From positions 1 through 27,529 of the forward strand of contig JAJYDI010000006.1 in NCBI GenBank assembly GCA_021777635.1: a stretch of DNA of 27,529 bases, given 5' to 3'. Position numbers and translations under genes: made by a program. The stretch comes from Pseudomonadota bacterium. Its GTDB lineage: Bacteria > Pseudomonadota > Gammaproteobacteria > Xanthomonadales > Rhodanobacteraceae. Below, in pieces: positions 15,624-24,285 of this stretch; the stretch's first letter is position 1; every line of letters starts with the position of its first letter. A model generated the notes under the pieces. That model had not been told where the DNA came from. It ran no database searches and saw nothing but the letters and a program-made list of their open reading frames with translations.

Positions 15624-16256
15624 TCAGGGTGCGCGCAGGCCAGCGGCGGCGAAACGCACCAGGTGCTCGGCGGCGCGCTCGCGATGGCTTTGCTCGCTGG
15701 TGCCGCCTTTGCGCTTGATAACACCGAAGTCGGCCATCGCATAGGTCAGCGCGCCGGCGACGATATCCAGTCGCCAGTAAAGCTCTTCCTTGTCGAGGTG
15801 CGGCAGCATGTGATGAAAGACCACAACGAACTCGCGCAGTACGTGGCCATAGTTGTCGGACAGAAATCTGCGCAGGCGATCGTCGTGTTCGGCGTAGGCG
15901 CGCGCCAGCACGCGCATGAAGGCGCCGCCGCCACTGCGATCCAGCGACAGCTGCAGCGCCGGCCGGATGAAAGCGTCGAGCGCGTCTTCGAGCGTGGCGT
16001 CCGCACGCTTTTCGACCTTAGTCAGCGCAGCTTGGCGGCGCGCGTTAAGGTCGTCGAGGCGGCGGCGGAACACTTCCTCGATCAGGTTTTCCTTGGATCC
16101 GAAGTGATAGTTCACGGCGGCCAAGTTGACATTGGCGGCGGTGGTCACCTGGCGCAGCGACGCGCCGGCAAAGCCGTAGCGGGCGAACAGCGCCTCCGCG
16201 GCGCCGAGAATGCGCTGTTTGGTGGAAAACTGGGAAGCGTTCACGGCAGCCGGCAC
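15624..16256 (-). CDS. psrA: TetR-family regulator of fatty-acid degradation, PsrA-like
   Basis: DNA-binding repressor released by long-chain fatty acyl ligands. In Pseudomonas, PsrA controls beta-oxidation genes and itself. The 210-aa product has the TetR helix-turn-helix in residues 13-60: RILGAAEALFARYGF, ASLRQVTTAANVNLAAVNYH and FGSKENLIEEVF. The ligand domain resembles PsrA in ATLEDALDAF, FMRVLARAY, LRRFLSDNYG and ELYWRLDIVAGA. The start is GTG 16256 (a second GTG at 16244 is possible), with no evident Shine-Dalgarno. A perfect inverted repeat fitting the PsrA site lies directly upstream, and the next gene encodes a beta-oxidation enzyme. The symbol is assigned from remembered similarity, operator and context rather than from an alignment. 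Confidence 0.8.
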   Translation of the reverse strand: MPAAVNASQFSTKQRILGAAEALFARYGFAGASLRQVTTAANVNLAAVNYHFGSKENLIEEVFRRRLDDLNARRQAALTKVEKRADATLEDALDAFIRPALQLSLDRSGGGAFMRVLARAYAEHDDRLRRFLSDNYGHVLREFVVVFHHMLPHLDKEELYWRLDIVAGALTYAMADFGVIKRKGGTSEQSHRERAAEHLVRFAAAGLRAP

Positions 16257-16260
16257 TCGA

Positions 16261-16276
16261 TCAAACGACCGTTTGA
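16261..16276 (-). promoter_or_regulatory. PsrA-type operator
   Basis: TCAAACG (16261-16267), spacer AC, CGTTTGA (16270-16276): a perfect 7+2+7 inverted repeat. It fits the published Pseudomonas PsrA motif G/C-AAAC-N(2-4)-GTTT-G/C, here with N4. It abuts the -10 box and would cover the transcription start, a typical autorepression position. A further half-site TCAAACG at 16302-16308 overlaps the -35. Confidence 0.65.
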
Positions 16277-16305
16277 AGGATACGAGCGCTGTGCGGTGTG
16301 GTCAA
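16277..16305 (-). promoter_or_regulatory. sigma-70 promoter of the psrA-like gene
   Basis: On the minus strand, TTGACC (complement of 16300-16305) and TATCCT (complement of 16277-16282) are separated by exactly 17 bases. They match five and four of six consensus bases. Transcription would begin near 16270, within the operator, leaving a leader of about 14 nt before GTG 16256. Confidence 0.55.
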
Positions 16306-16332
16306 ACGGTCTGCGGGCGGCACACGGAGGGC

Positions 16333-16361
16333 TTGCCGCGGGCCTCGAAAACGTCAACAAT
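16333..16361 (+). promoter_or_regulatory. possible ndk promoter
   Basis: TTGCCG (16333-16338), a 17-base spacer and AACAAT (16356-16361) match the sigma-70 boxes at four of six bases each. TTGACG (16382-16387) and TTGACC (16393-16398) further downstream are other -35-like words without good -10 partners. The choice among them is uncertain. Confidence 0.25.
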
Positions 16362-16454
16362 CCGTGATCTAAGCCCGCAATTTGACGCAAGTTTGACCCA
16401 TCATCGGCGGTGCTTGACCGATTTTCCTCCCACCCCCTTCCGGAGCACCGCAGC

Positions 16455-16883
16455 ATGACGCTGGAGCGCACCCTTTCAATCATCAAGCCCGATGCCGTCG
16501 CCAAGAATGCGGTCGGCGCGATCCTTGCGCGTTTCGAACAGGCCGGTCTGCGCATCGTCGCGGCGAAAATGAGGCATCTTTCGCGTCGCGAGGCCGAAGG
16601 CTTTTACGCCGTGCATCGGGATCGGCCTTTCTTCGGCGCGCTGGTCGATTTCATGAGTTCCGGTCCGGTGATGATCCAGGTGCTGGAAGGCGAGGGTGCT
16701 GTTGCCCGCAACCGTGACCTGATGGGCGCCACCGATCCGAGGAAGGCGGCGCAGGGCACCATCCGCGCCGACTTCGCCGACAGTATCGACGCCAACGCGG
16801 TGCATGGCTCCGACGCGGCCGAAACAGCGGCAGCCGAGATCGCCTACTTCTTTGCTGCGACCGAGATTTGCCCGCGAGGCTGA
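16455..16883 (+). CDS. ndk: nucleoside-diphosphate kinase
   Basis: Transfers the gamma phosphate from ATP to NDPs to balance nucleoside triphosphate pools. The 142-aa product (E. coli 143) begins [18 protein letters not shown] with K11, and has the phospho-acceptor H117 in NAVHGSDA and the [17 protein letters not shown] loop. ATG 16455 follows GGAG with nine bases between; the open frame from 16410 would add 15 unrelated residues. It heads the plus-strand row that continues with rlmN and is divergent from the psrA-like gene across about 200 bases. Confidence 0.97.
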   Translation: MTLERTLSIIKPDAVAKNAVGAILARFEQAGLRIVAAKMRHLSRREAEGFYAVHRDRPFFGALVDFMSSGPVMIQVLEGEGAVARNRDLMGATDPRKAAQGTIRADFADSIDANAVHGSDAAETAAAEIAYFFAATEICPRG

Positions 16884-16893
16884 GGACGATGAC

Positions 16894-18009
16894 GTGACCG
16901 CGGCGACGAAGGTCAACCTGCTCGACTTCGACCGCGAGGGTCTGCGCGCGCTGTTCGCGCGGATTGGAGAAAAGCCGTTCCGTGCCGACCAGGTGATGAA
17001 GTGGATCTATCACCACCACGTCGACGACTTCGAGCAGATGACCGATCTTGGCAAGGCGCTGCGCGGCAAGCTCGCCGACATCGCCGAGATCGCGCCGGCC
17101 GCTACGCTCCTCGACAAGAAGTCGGTCGACGGCACGCGCAAGTGGCTGCTGGGCATGGACGGCGGCAATGCGGTCGAGACCGTGTACATTCCCGAGCCGA
17201 CGCGCGGCACGCTGTGCGTTTCCTCACAGGTCGGGTGCGGGCTGAACTGCCGTTTCTGCTCCACCGCCACCCAAGGCTTCAACCGCAATCTTTCCGCTAG
17301 CGAGATCATCGGCCAGGTGTGGGTGGCTGCGAAGGCGCTGGGCAATCAGCCGCACCAGCAGCGGCGCATCACCAACGTGGTGATGATGGGCATGGGCGAG
17401 CCGCTGCTGAACTTCGACAACGTCGTGCGCGCGATGAGCGTGATGCGCGATGATCTCGGCTTCGGACTGGCCAACAAGCGCGTCACCCTCTCCACCGCCG
17501 GCCTTGTGCCACTGATCGACCGCCTGTCCGGAGTCAGTGACGTCTCATTGGCGGTGTCGCTTCATGCGCCCAATGACGAGCTGCGCACCGAACTGGTGCC
17601 GCTCAACAAGCGCTACCCGATCGCCGAGTTGCTGGCGGCTTGCGCGCGCTATGCGGCGAAGCGTCCGCGCACATCGATTACCTTCGAATACACCATGATG
17701 AAGGATGTCAACGACAGTCCCGAGCTGGCGCGCCAGCTGGTCAAGCTGATGCGGCGGCTGCCGGCCAAGGTGAACCTGATCCCGTTCAACCCGTTCCCGG
17801 GCACGGGCTATCGGCGTTCCGAGCCGGATGTGATCGCCGCATTTCAAAAGATCTTGCTCGAGGCGGGCGTGCTGACCATGCTGCGGCGCACGCGCGGTGA
17901 CGACATCGACGCCGCCTGCGGTCAGCTCAAGGGGCAGGTGCTCGATCGGACCCGGCGCCAGGCCGAATTTCGCAAGCGCATCGAAGAGGCCACCGCTCAT
18001 GCGGCATAA
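16894..18009 (+). CDS. rlmN: 23S rRNA A2503 / tRNA A37 C2-methyltransferase (radical SAM)
   Basis: Radical-SAM enzyme that installs m2A at 23S rRNA A2503 and at A37 of some tRNAs. The [4Fe-4S] motif C115-GLN-C119-RF-C122 lies within [20 protein letters not shown], with [10 protein letters not shown] and the mechanistic cysteines C108 (TLCVSSQ) and C342 ([10 protein letters not shown]). The product is 371 aa, somewhat under the 384 of E. coli. The chosen start is GTG 16894, ten bases after the ndk stop with GAGG upstream. Earlier in-frame codons lie in ndk and give non-family sequence ([10 protein letters not shown]). The end overlaps pilW by 11 bases. Confidence 0.95.
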   Translation: MTAATKVNLLDFDREGLRALFARIGEKPFRADQVMKWIYHHHVDDFEQMTDLGKALRGKLADIAEIAPAATLLDKKSVDGTRKWLLGMDGGNAVETVYIPEPTRGTLCVSSQVGCGLNCRFCSTATQGFNRNLSASEIIGQVWVAAKALGNQPHQQRRITNVVMMGMGEPLLNFDNVVRAMSVMRDDLGFGLANKRVTLSTAGLVPLIDRLSGVSDVSLAVSLHAPNDELRTELVPLNKRYPIAELLAACARYAAKRPRTSITFEYTMMKDVNDSPELARQLVKLMRRLPAKVNLIPFNPFPGTGYRRSEPDVIAAFQKILLEAGVLTMLRRTRGDDIDAACGQLKGQVLDRTRRQAEFRKRIEEATAHAA

Positions 18010-18766
18010 CGCGATCATGCTGGTGGTCGGGTGCAGCCTCGCTGTTGCCGGCTGCCAATCGGTGGGCGGGCTGCGGGGAGAAACTTCGCAGCAGAAGGCG
18101 CGCCAGGCCGCCGAGGTCCACACCGAACTGGGCCAGCAGTACCTTCAGCGTGGCGATTTGCAGACCGCCTTGCAGAAGCTGCTGCTGGCAGAGAAGTACG
18201 ATGACAGTTATGCGCCCGAGCATACCGTGCTGGGAGTGCTCTACGAGCGCATCAAGGAGTACCCCAAGGCCGAACGGGAATACAAGCGCGCTTATGCCCT
18301 AGAGCCGACCAAGGGCAGTGCCAACAACAATCTCGGTGCATTCCTGTGCCGGATTGGCAAGGTCGACGAGGCGCTGCCCTATTTCAAACGCGCGGTAGCC
18401 GACCCGTTCTACCACACGCCGGATGTCGCCTACGCCAACGCGGGAACGTGCCTGCTCAAGGTGGGCCAGTTGCAGCCGGCACTGGCCGACTTCAGGCAGG
18501 CGTTGGCGCTCAATCCGAAGAATTCCGATGCGCTTTACCAGACCGCCGTCATCCTGCATAAGCAGGGCGATGACTTTCACGCGAGTGCCTTCGTACAGCG
18601 TTTCGATGCGCTCGGTCTGGCCAGTCCCGCGGTGCTCAAGCTCGGCTATGAAATCGAGACGAAACTGGGCGACCAGGAGGCCGCCCGTTCCTATGCCCGT
18701 CGGTTGCGCGACCAGTTCCCGGACTCGGAACAGGCCCGCAGTCTCCCCTCCGGTTCGCTGCCATGA
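17999..18766 (+). CDS. pilW: type IV pilus biogenesis/stability lipoprotein PilW (PilF)
   Basis: Outer-membrane lipoprotein with TPRs. In Pseudomonas (as PilF) it is needed for assembly of the PilQ secretin. The 255-aa product has a lipoprotein signal [19 protein letters not shown] with the lipidated Cys at 19, then TPR units such as [40 protein letters not shown] and [23 protein letters not shown] 17999 lies within the rlmN end, and in-frame codons further up belong to rlmN. Its stop overlaps the rodZ start as ATGA. The rlmN-pilW-rodZ order is standard in pseudomonads and xanthomonads and suggests the cell makes type IV pili. Confidence 0.92.
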   Translation: MRHNAIMLVVGCSLAVAGCQSVGGLRGETSQQKARQAAEVHTELGQQYLQRGDLQTALQKLLLAEKYDDSYAPEHTVLGVLYERIKEYPKAEREYKRAYALEPTKGSANNNLGAFLCRIGKVDEALPYFKRAVADPFYHTPDVAYANAGTCLLKVGQLQPALADFRQALALNPKNSDALYQTAVILHKQGDDFHASAFVQRFDALGLASPAVLKLGYEIETKLGDQEAARSYARRLRDQFPDSEQARSLPSGSLP

Positions 18767-19692
18767 CTTCTGCTGAAACCCCTGCATCATTCGCCCGCCA
18801 GCCCGACGGATCTGCCGAGATGCGCCTCGCCGTCACCGGGACGCCACCGGGCACAGCGCTGGGCGAAAGACTGATGATCGCGCGTCAGGCGCGAGGCCTG
18901 AGCCTAGGGAGCTGTGCACAGACCTTGCGACTGCCGACCGCGGTACTGCAGCGGATTGAGCAGCACGGCATCGATTCGGGCGATTCGCCGATCTATCTGC
19001 GTAGCCAGTTGCATGGTTACGCGCGATTGCTGGGCGTGCCGGTGGCCGAGGTCGACGCCGCCTTGGCTCAGCTGGCAATACGCGAGCCGCCGCTGGTGAT
19101 GACCGGCAACGTGTCGCATCTGCGGCTCGCCATCGAGCGGTATGCAACCGCGGCCACCTACATGGTGCTGACGGCGGTGATTGCGGTACCGGTGGTCTGG
19201 ATCGGCCTGCGCGGCGGCCTGGATCGCGATTTGGTCCGCATCGAGCCGCTCGATGCGCCTGCGCTGGCGCAGGCGCATCCCGTGCAGAGGCACTCGGCAC
19301 GCGTCGAGACCGCGAGGACGCGACCCGTGGCGGCAGCCGGCAGCGAGCAGCCGATGCTGGCCTCGATTGCGGCGTTTCCTGCATTGGGGCAAGAAGTGAA
19401 AGCTTCGGTGCCGTCGTTGCCGGCCACGGATGCCGCGGACAACCTGCTGCAGATCAGCCTGTCGGCGCCGAGCTGGGTCGAGGTCACCGTTGCCGATGGC
19501 AAGCACTTGGAGTACGCGCTGCTGCCGGCGGGCACCACCCGCACCTATCGTAGCGCGCAGGCGTTGCAGGTGCGCATCGGCAATGCCGATGCGGCCAGCG
19601 TGGAGCTCGACGGCAAGCCGTATCCGCTCGACGATCATCGTCGCGCCAACGTTGCCAGCTTCAGCATCGACGCCCCGTCGGGCCGCGCCTGA
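18763..19692 (+). CDS. rodZ: RodZ-like helix-turn-helix membrane protein
   Basis: Bitopic inner-membrane protein linking MreB to the elongation machinery in rod-shape control. The 309-aa product has a cytoplasmic Xre-type HTH (about 32-95; GERLMIARQARGLSLGSCA and YLRSQLHGYARLLGV), one membrane helix (about 130-150), a low-complexity linker rich in Ala and Pro, and a C-terminal DUF4115 beta domain (SLSAPSWVEVTVADGKHLEY ... VRIGNADAASVELDGK). The length is near the 337 of E. coli. Start ATG 18763 overlaps the pilW stop. In E. coli ispG and hisS come next; here yfgM follows after 78 bases. Confidence 0.88.
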   Translation: MTSAETPASFARQPDGSAEMRLAVTGTPPGTALGERLMIARQARGLSLGSCAQTLRLPTAVLQRIEQHGIDSGDSPIYLRSQLHGYARLLGVPVAEVDAALAQLAIREPPLVMTGNVSHLRLAIERYATAATYMVLTAVIAVPVVWIGLRGGLDRDLVRIEPLDAPALAQAHPVQRHSARVETARTRPVAAAGSEQPMLASIAAFPALGQEVKASVPSLPATDAADNLLQISLSAPSWVEVTVADGKHLEYALLPAGTTRTYRSAQALQVRIGNADAASVELDGKPYPLDDHRRANVASFSIDAPSGRA

Positions 19693-19770
19693 GCGCCATT
19701 TTGCGTTATCCTCCGCGCTCGCTGCGCGGCGCTTGCGTCGCGCGTGTTCCCCATCGTTGCCGGTGACTTG

Positions 19771-20421
19771 ATGGCTTTCGACGCATACGACGATTACGAG
19801 CAGGGCGAGCAGGTTCGCCAGTGGCTCCGCGCCAACGCCGCCTCGATTCTGCTGGGCATCGTGCTCGGCCTGCTGCTCATTTTTGGGTGGCAGCAGTGGC
19901 GCGCGCACCAGCAGCGCTACCGGATGGCAGCGGCCGAGCAGTATCAGGTGCTGCAGCAGGCACTCCAGGACAAGGACGGCGCCCTGGCAACGGCGGCGAC
20001 CGAACGCCTGATGAAGGACTATCCGGACACGATCTTCGCAACGTTCGCCGCTGCCGGGCGCGCCGAGCACGCCGCCAGTGCGGGGCAGTATGCGCAGGCA
20101 GTCACCGCGCTGGACTGGGCCGAGCAGCACGCCGGCGATGCCGCGCTCAAGCACTTGTTCGAACTGCGCCTTGCCCAGCTGGAGCTGGCGCAGGGCCAGC
20201 CCGCCGCGGCGCTGGCGCGTCTCGACAAGCTGCCGGCGGGGACCTACGTCGGCATGACCCAGGCCTTGCGCGGCGATGCGCTTCTGGCGCTGAAACGCCC
20301 CGCCGAGGCACGCACCGCCTATGCCGCCGCGTTGGCGGCTTTCAAGCCGGATGCGCCCGAGCGCGCCCTGGTGCAGATGAAATTCGATGATCTGGCCACC
20401 GCCGGGAAGCAGGGTTCATGA
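19771..20421 (+). CDS. yfgM: YfgM-like ancillary SecYEG translocon subunit
   Basis: Bitopic inner-membrane protein of the UPF0070/YfgM family. It associates with SecYEG and periplasmic chaperones. The 216-aa product has the family N-terminus DAYDDYEQGEQVRQWLRAN, one membrane helix (about 24-40) and a periplasmic TPR-like domain (KDYPDTIFATFAAA, LKHLFELRLAQLELAQGQPAAALARLD). ATG 19771 is used; GTG 19744 would add nine residues and has no better ribosome-binding sequence. It overlaps bamB (ATGA). The neighbouring bamB is its usual partner, which supports the name. Confidence 0.9.
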   Translation: MAFDAYDDYEQGEQVRQWLRANAASILLGIVLGLLLIFGWQQWRAHQQRYRMAAAEQYQVLQQALQDKDGALATAATERLMKDYPDTIFATFAAAGRAEHAASAGQYAQAVTALDWAEQHAGDAALKHLFELRLAQLELAQGQPAAALARLDKLPAGTYVGMTQALRGDALLALKRPAEARTAYAAALAAFKPDAPERALVQMKFDDLATAGKQGS

Positions 20422-21590
20422 TGCGCAAATTCGTTTTGGTGATGTTCGGTGCGCTGACACTGTCCGGCTGTGGTCTGTTCAAGACCAAGGACAACATCCA
20501 GCCGCCGACGCCGCTGGCCAAATTCACGCCGACCTTAGCCGTCAAGCGGCTGTGGGAAACCGGTGTTGGCAACGGCGCCGGGGACTCCGGCGTGCGTCTG
20601 GAGCCTGCGGTTGCCGACGGCGTGGTCTATGCGGTCAGCACGAACGGTGATATCGAGGCGCTGGCGCTCGCCAGCGGCAAGCAGCTGTGGTCGGTCGGCA
20701 CCCACTGGCGTGAGAAGCGCGACACTCGTTACAGCAGCGGGCCGGCTGTGGCTGGCGATCTGCTGGTGGTGGGCACCCTCGACGGTCACGTCTACGGTTT
20801 TGACGCCAAGACCGGCAAGCCGCGCTGGCAGGCCACGGTTTCGTCCGAGGTGATCAGCCCGCCGGTCATTGTCGGTGATCGCGTGCTGGTGCGTTGCAAC
20901 GACGGCCACATCTACGCGCTGGCGGCCAGTGACGGCAAGCAGCTTTGGCTGTACGACCGTGGCAGCGTTCCGACCCTGAGCCTGCGCGGTAACGGTACTT
21001 TGCTGGTCGCGGGCGGTGCGGTGTTCTTCGGCAGCGACGACGGCAAGCTGGTCGCTCTCAATCTCACCGAGGGCAGTTCGCTTTGGGAGCAGCGCTTGGC
21101 GACCGGCGAGGGCCGCACCGAGATCCAGCGTCTCGACGACTCCGACGGCAGCCTGGTGCTTGACGGCGGCGTGCTCTACGCCAATGCCTACCACGGCAGC
21201 GTCGCCGCGGTGCAGGCCGAGGGTGGGCGCATCCTGTGGTCGCGGCCGCTGTCGGGCTACACCGGTGTTGCCGTCGGCGGCGGCACCGTGATCGCGATCG
21301 ACGATGCTTCGAATGTCTGGGCGCTGGACAAGACCAGTGGTGCGGACGTATGGAAGCAGAACGCACTGGGCTGGCGCTGGCTGTCCGCGCCGGCGATCCA
21401 GGGCAAGTACGTGGTGGTAGGCGATCTGCAGGGTTATGTGCACTGGCTGGATCTTGCCACCGGCCAGTTCGCTGCCCGCGAGCACCTTTCCGGCAAGGCG
21501 ATCCGTGCGCGACCGCTGATCGTGGGCGATATCGCCGTGGTCGCGGATGACGTCGGCCACATCGCCGCCTACCGCATCCAGGCGCAATGA
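20418..21590 (+). CDS. bamB: outer-membrane protein assembly factor BamB
   Basis: Lipoprotein of the BAM complex, a beta-propeller that aids insertion of outer-membrane proteins. The 390-aa product (E. coli 392) has a lipoprotein signal MMRKFVLVMFGALTLSGC with Cys18, then PQQ-like propeller blades recognisable by repeats such as ALALASGKQLWSVGTHW, GFDAKTGKPRWQATV, ALAASDGKQLWLYDRG and ALDKTSGADVWKQ. ATG 20418 overlaps the yfgM stop; an immediately following ATG at 20421 would shorten it by one residue. Its 3' end is 16 bases from der. Confidence 0.96.
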   Translation: MMRKFVLVMFGALTLSGCGLFKTKDNIQPPTPLAKFTPTLAVKRLWETGVGNGAGDSGVRLEPAVADGVVYAVSTNGDIEALALASGKQLWSVGTHWREKRDTRYSSGPAVAGDLLVVGTLDGHVYGFDAKTGKPRWQATVSSEVISPPVIVGDRVLVRCNDGHIYALAASDGKQLWLYDRGSVPTLSLRGNGTLLVAGGAVFFGSDDGKLVALNLTEGSSLWEQRLATGEGRTEIQRLDDSDGSLVLDGGVLYANAYHGSVAAVQAEGGRILWSRPLSGYTGVAVGGGTVIAIDDASNVWALDKTSGADVWKQNALGWRWLSAPAIQGKYVVVGDLQGYVHWLDLATGQFAAREHLSGKAIRARPLIVGDIAVVADDVGHIAAYRIQAQ

Positions 21591-21606
21591 CGCCCCGCCG
21601 CCGCCG

Positions 21607-23004
21607 ATGCTGCCTGTTGTCGCCCTGGTCGGACGTCCCAACGTCGGCAAATCCACCCTCTTCAATGCGCTGACCCGCAGCCGAGACGCGCTGGTCGCGG
21701 ATCGGCCCGGCGTGACACGTGATCGCCATTACGGCGTCTGCCGACTCGGTGGGTCGGCCTTCGTGGTGGTGGATACCGGTGGTCTTTCGGGTCACGACGC
21801 GGACATCGACGTACTGACCGCGCGCCAGGTGCGCCTCGCGATCGCCGAGGCGACGGTGCTGGTGCTGGTCACCGATGCGCGTGAAGGCCTGCTGCCGCAG
21901 GATCGCAGCGTGCTCGACGAGCTGCGCCGCAGTGGTAAGCCGCTGCTGATCGCGGTCAACAAGACCGACGGCCTTGATGAACAGGACGCCCTCGCCGAGT
22001 TCGCAGCGCTCGGCATTGCCGCCACCCTGCCGCTGGCGGCGGCGCACTCGCGCGGACTGGATGCGTTGCTGGAAGCCCTCGCCGGGTTCCTGCCGCCTGC
22101 GGCCGGAACCGAAGCCGAGTCAATCGTCGACGCCGGCGTACGCGTTGCCATCCTCGGACGCCCTAACGTCGGCAAGTCCACCCTGGTCAACCGGCTGCTG
22201 GGCGAGGACCGCCTGGTGGTGTCGGACGTCGCCGGGACCACTCGGGATCCGATCCGCGTGACGCTCGAGCGCGATGGGCGCCACTACGTGCTGATCGACA
22301 CCGCCGGCGTTCGGCGCCGCGGCCGAGTTGAGGATGCGCTTGAGAAATTCAGTGTAATCAAGACGTTGCAATCACTCGAGGCGGCCGAGGTGGCGGTGCT
22401 TCTGATCGACGCCAGCGAAGGCATCACGGACCAGGACCTGGCCCTGATCGGTCATGTACTCGATGCCGGCCGCGCGCTGGTGATCGCCGCCAACAAGTGG
22501 GACGGGCTCGACGCCTACCAGCGTCAGCAGTGTCGCAGCGGGCTCGAACGGCGGCTTGATTTCGTGGCCTGGTCGAAGACAGTCTTCGTCTCCGCGCTGC
22601 ACGGATCAGGGTTGCGCGAACTGATGCGTGCCGTCGATCGCGCCCATGTTGCGTCCACCCGCGAACTGACCGCCTCGGCGCTCACCCGCGCGCTCGAGCA
22701 GGCGTATGCAGGCCACCAGCCGCCGCTGGTGCGCGGCCATGCACCCAAGCTGCGTTATGCGCATCCGGGCGGACGCAACCCGCCGACGATCGTGATCCAT
22801 GGCTCGCGCACCGCGCACATCGCCGACAGCTACCGGCGTTATCTGGAGAATTTCTTCCGCAAGCGCTTCAAGCTGGAAGGAACACCGGTGCGCATCGAGT
22901 TCCACGATGGCGACAATCCCTACGCCGGTCGCCGCAACGTGCTGAGTGAACGGCAACAGCAGAAGCGCCGCCGCCTGTTGCAGCACGTGCGCGGCAAGCG
23001 CTGA
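21607..23004 (+). CDS. der: ribosome-associated GTPase Der (EngA)
   Basis: Essential GTPase in 50S subunit maturation. Two tandem G domains are present: GRPNVGKS at 9-16 with DRPGVTRDRHYG and NKTDG, and GRPNVGKS at 184-191 with DVAGTTRDPI, DTAGVRRRGRV and NKWDG. A C-terminal KH-like domain follows (RYAHPGGRNPPTIVIHG). The 465-aa product has the normal size. ATG 21607 gives MLPVVALVGRPNVGKS, the family start; ATG 21547 lies within bamB and would add 20 unrelated residues. It ends the ndk-to-der row. moeA follows after 36 bases. Confidence 0.97.
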   Translation: MLPVVALVGRPNVGKSTLFNALTRSRDALVADRPGVTRDRHYGVCRLGGSAFVVVDTGGLSGHDADIDVLTARQVRLAIAEATVLVLVTDAREGLLPQDRSVLDELRRSGKPLLIAVNKTDGLDEQDALAEFAALGIAATLPLAAAHSRGLDALLEALAGFLPPAAGTEAESIVDAGVRVAILGRPNVGKSTLVNRLLGEDRLVVSDVAGTTRDPIRVTLERDGRHYVLIDTAGVRRRGRVEDALEKFSVIKTLQSLEAAEVAVLLIDASEGITDQDLALIGHVLDAGRALVIAANKWDGLDAYQRQQCRSGLERRLDFVAWSKTVFVSALHGSGLRELMRAVDRAHVASTRELTASALTRALEQAYAGHQPPLVRGHAPKLRYAHPGGRNPPTIVIHGSRTAHIADSYRRYLENFFRKRFKLEGTPVRIEFHDGDNPYAGRRNVLSERQQQKRRRLLQHVRGKR

Positions 23005-23040
23005 CGACGTCTCCCGCCGCGCCGCGCTAGGCTTGTACTC

Positions 23041-24285
23041 ATGAGCGCAACCGTCCTTGCCAGTGCACCACAGCGCATCAGCTTCGACGAGGCGCGCGCG
23101 ATCGTGCAGACACTTGCGGCGGCGCGCGCGCGGCCGATCGAGTGCATCGACGTCGAGGCCGCTGCCGGACGCATCCTTGCACAGCCGCTGCGCGCACCTG
23201 GTGCGTTGCCGGCTTTCGCCAATTCGGCGATGGACGGCTATGCGTTGCGCGCCGCGGACCTGCCAACGACAGGCGAGCGCACGCTGCGTCTGATCGGCCG
23301 GCAGCTGGCCGGAATGGCTCCCGCGCCGGAAGTGGCACGCGGCACCTGCGTGCGCATCACCACCGGCGCGCCGTTGCCTGCAGGCGCTGATACCGTGGTG
23401 ATTCAGGAACGCGTGCGCGTCGAAGGCAATGCGGTCATCGTCGGCACCGGAATTGCCGCCGGCGCCAATGTGCGCGCCGTCGGCGAGGATTTTGCCGTGG
23501 GCGACGAGGTACTGGCGGCCGGGCGCGTGCTGGACCCGGGAGCGCTGGCACTGCTAGCGAGTTTCGGCGTGCTCGAGGTCAGCGTACACCGGCGCCCGCG
23601 GGTGGCGATCCTGACCACCGGTGACGAACTGGTGCCGGCGGCGGCCACACCCGGCTTTGGCCAGCTGCGCGACAGCAACGGGCCGATGCTGGCCGCGCTC
23701 GCGGCGGCAAGCGGTGCGGAGGTGGTGGCGGTGCGCCACGTCGGCGATGACGCACAGGCCACGGAGCAATCGCTGCGAGCGCTGGCAGCGATGGCCGACG
23801 TGCTGCTGACCAGCGGTGGCGCTTCGGTCGGCGATGCGGATTTGCTGCCGCAGCTGGCGCAGACCCATGGCCGTGTGTACTTCTGGAAGGTGCGAATCAA
23901 GCCGGGCATGCCGGTGCTGGCCGCCAGTCTCGAGTCGGCGCTGTGGTTCGCGCTGCCGGGCAACCCGGTGTCCACGGCGGCGACATTTCTTGGCCTTGTG
24001 CGCCCGGTGCTGCGCCAGCTCAGTGGGCACGAGCCGCCGCCCGTACTGCATGCGGTGCTGGCGCATGCGGTAAGCAAGTCCCACGACCGCGCCGAATTCC
24101 TGCGCGGCCGTCTGCATTGCGGCGTCGATGCTCGCCTGGCGTTTTCTGCTCATGCACGGCAGGGGTCTGCGCAGCTCTCGGGGCTGGCCGTGGCGAACAG
24201 TCTCGGTTTGATCCCGGAAGGCGCGCGCGAACTGGTGGCAGGCAGCGTGATCGAGGTCTTGCCGCTCCCGGCGCTGTGGCCATGA
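23041..24285 (+). CDS. moeA: molybdopterin molybdotransferase
   Basis: Inserts molybdate into adenylylated molybdopterin, the last step of molybdenum cofactor synthesis. The 414-aa product (E. coli 411) has the Domain III signature NSAMDGYALRA, TGAPLPAGADTVV and DFAVGDEVL. The MoaB/MogA-like domain shows TTGDELVPAAA, SGGASVGDADL, KVRIKPGMP and ALPGNPVST. ATG 23041 has no clear Shine-Dalgarno, but a TAGGCT -10-like word lies at 23029-23034. The gene overlaps moeB by four bases, so it is coupled to it. No other cofactor genes (moaA-E, mogA) are in the window. Confidence 0.96.
   Translation: MSATVLASAPQRISFDEARAIVQTLAAARARPIECIDVEAAAGRILAQPLRAPGALPAFANSAMDGYALRAADLPTTGERTLRLIGRQLAGMAPAPEVARGTCVRITTGAPLPAGADTVVIQERVRVEGNAVIVGTGIAAGANVRAVGEDFAVGDEVLAAGRVLDPGALALLASFGVLEVSVHRRPRVAILTTGDELVPAAATPGFGQLRDSNGPMLAALAAASGAEVVAVRHVGDDAQATEQSLRALAAMADVLLTSGGASVGDADLLPQLAQTHGRVYFWKVRIKPGMPVLAASLESALWFALPGNPVSTAATFLGLVRPVLRQLSGHEPPPVLHAVLAHAVSKSHDRAEFLRGRLHCGVDARLAFSAHARQGSAQLSGLAVANSLGLIPEGARELVAGSVIEVLPLPALWP

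Noticed and set aside
16257..16454. Possible tRNA or small RNA in the psrA-ndk gap
   Set aside because: No cloverleaf or strong terminator; the gap is explained by the two divergent promoters and the operator.
18904..20154. 416-aa minus-strand open frame across rodZ and yfgM
   Set aside because: Antisense shadow crossing two well-identified genes and their gap.
20535..21665. 376-aa minus-strand open frame over bamB
   Set aside because: Antisense shadow of the repeated propeller blades; no family features.
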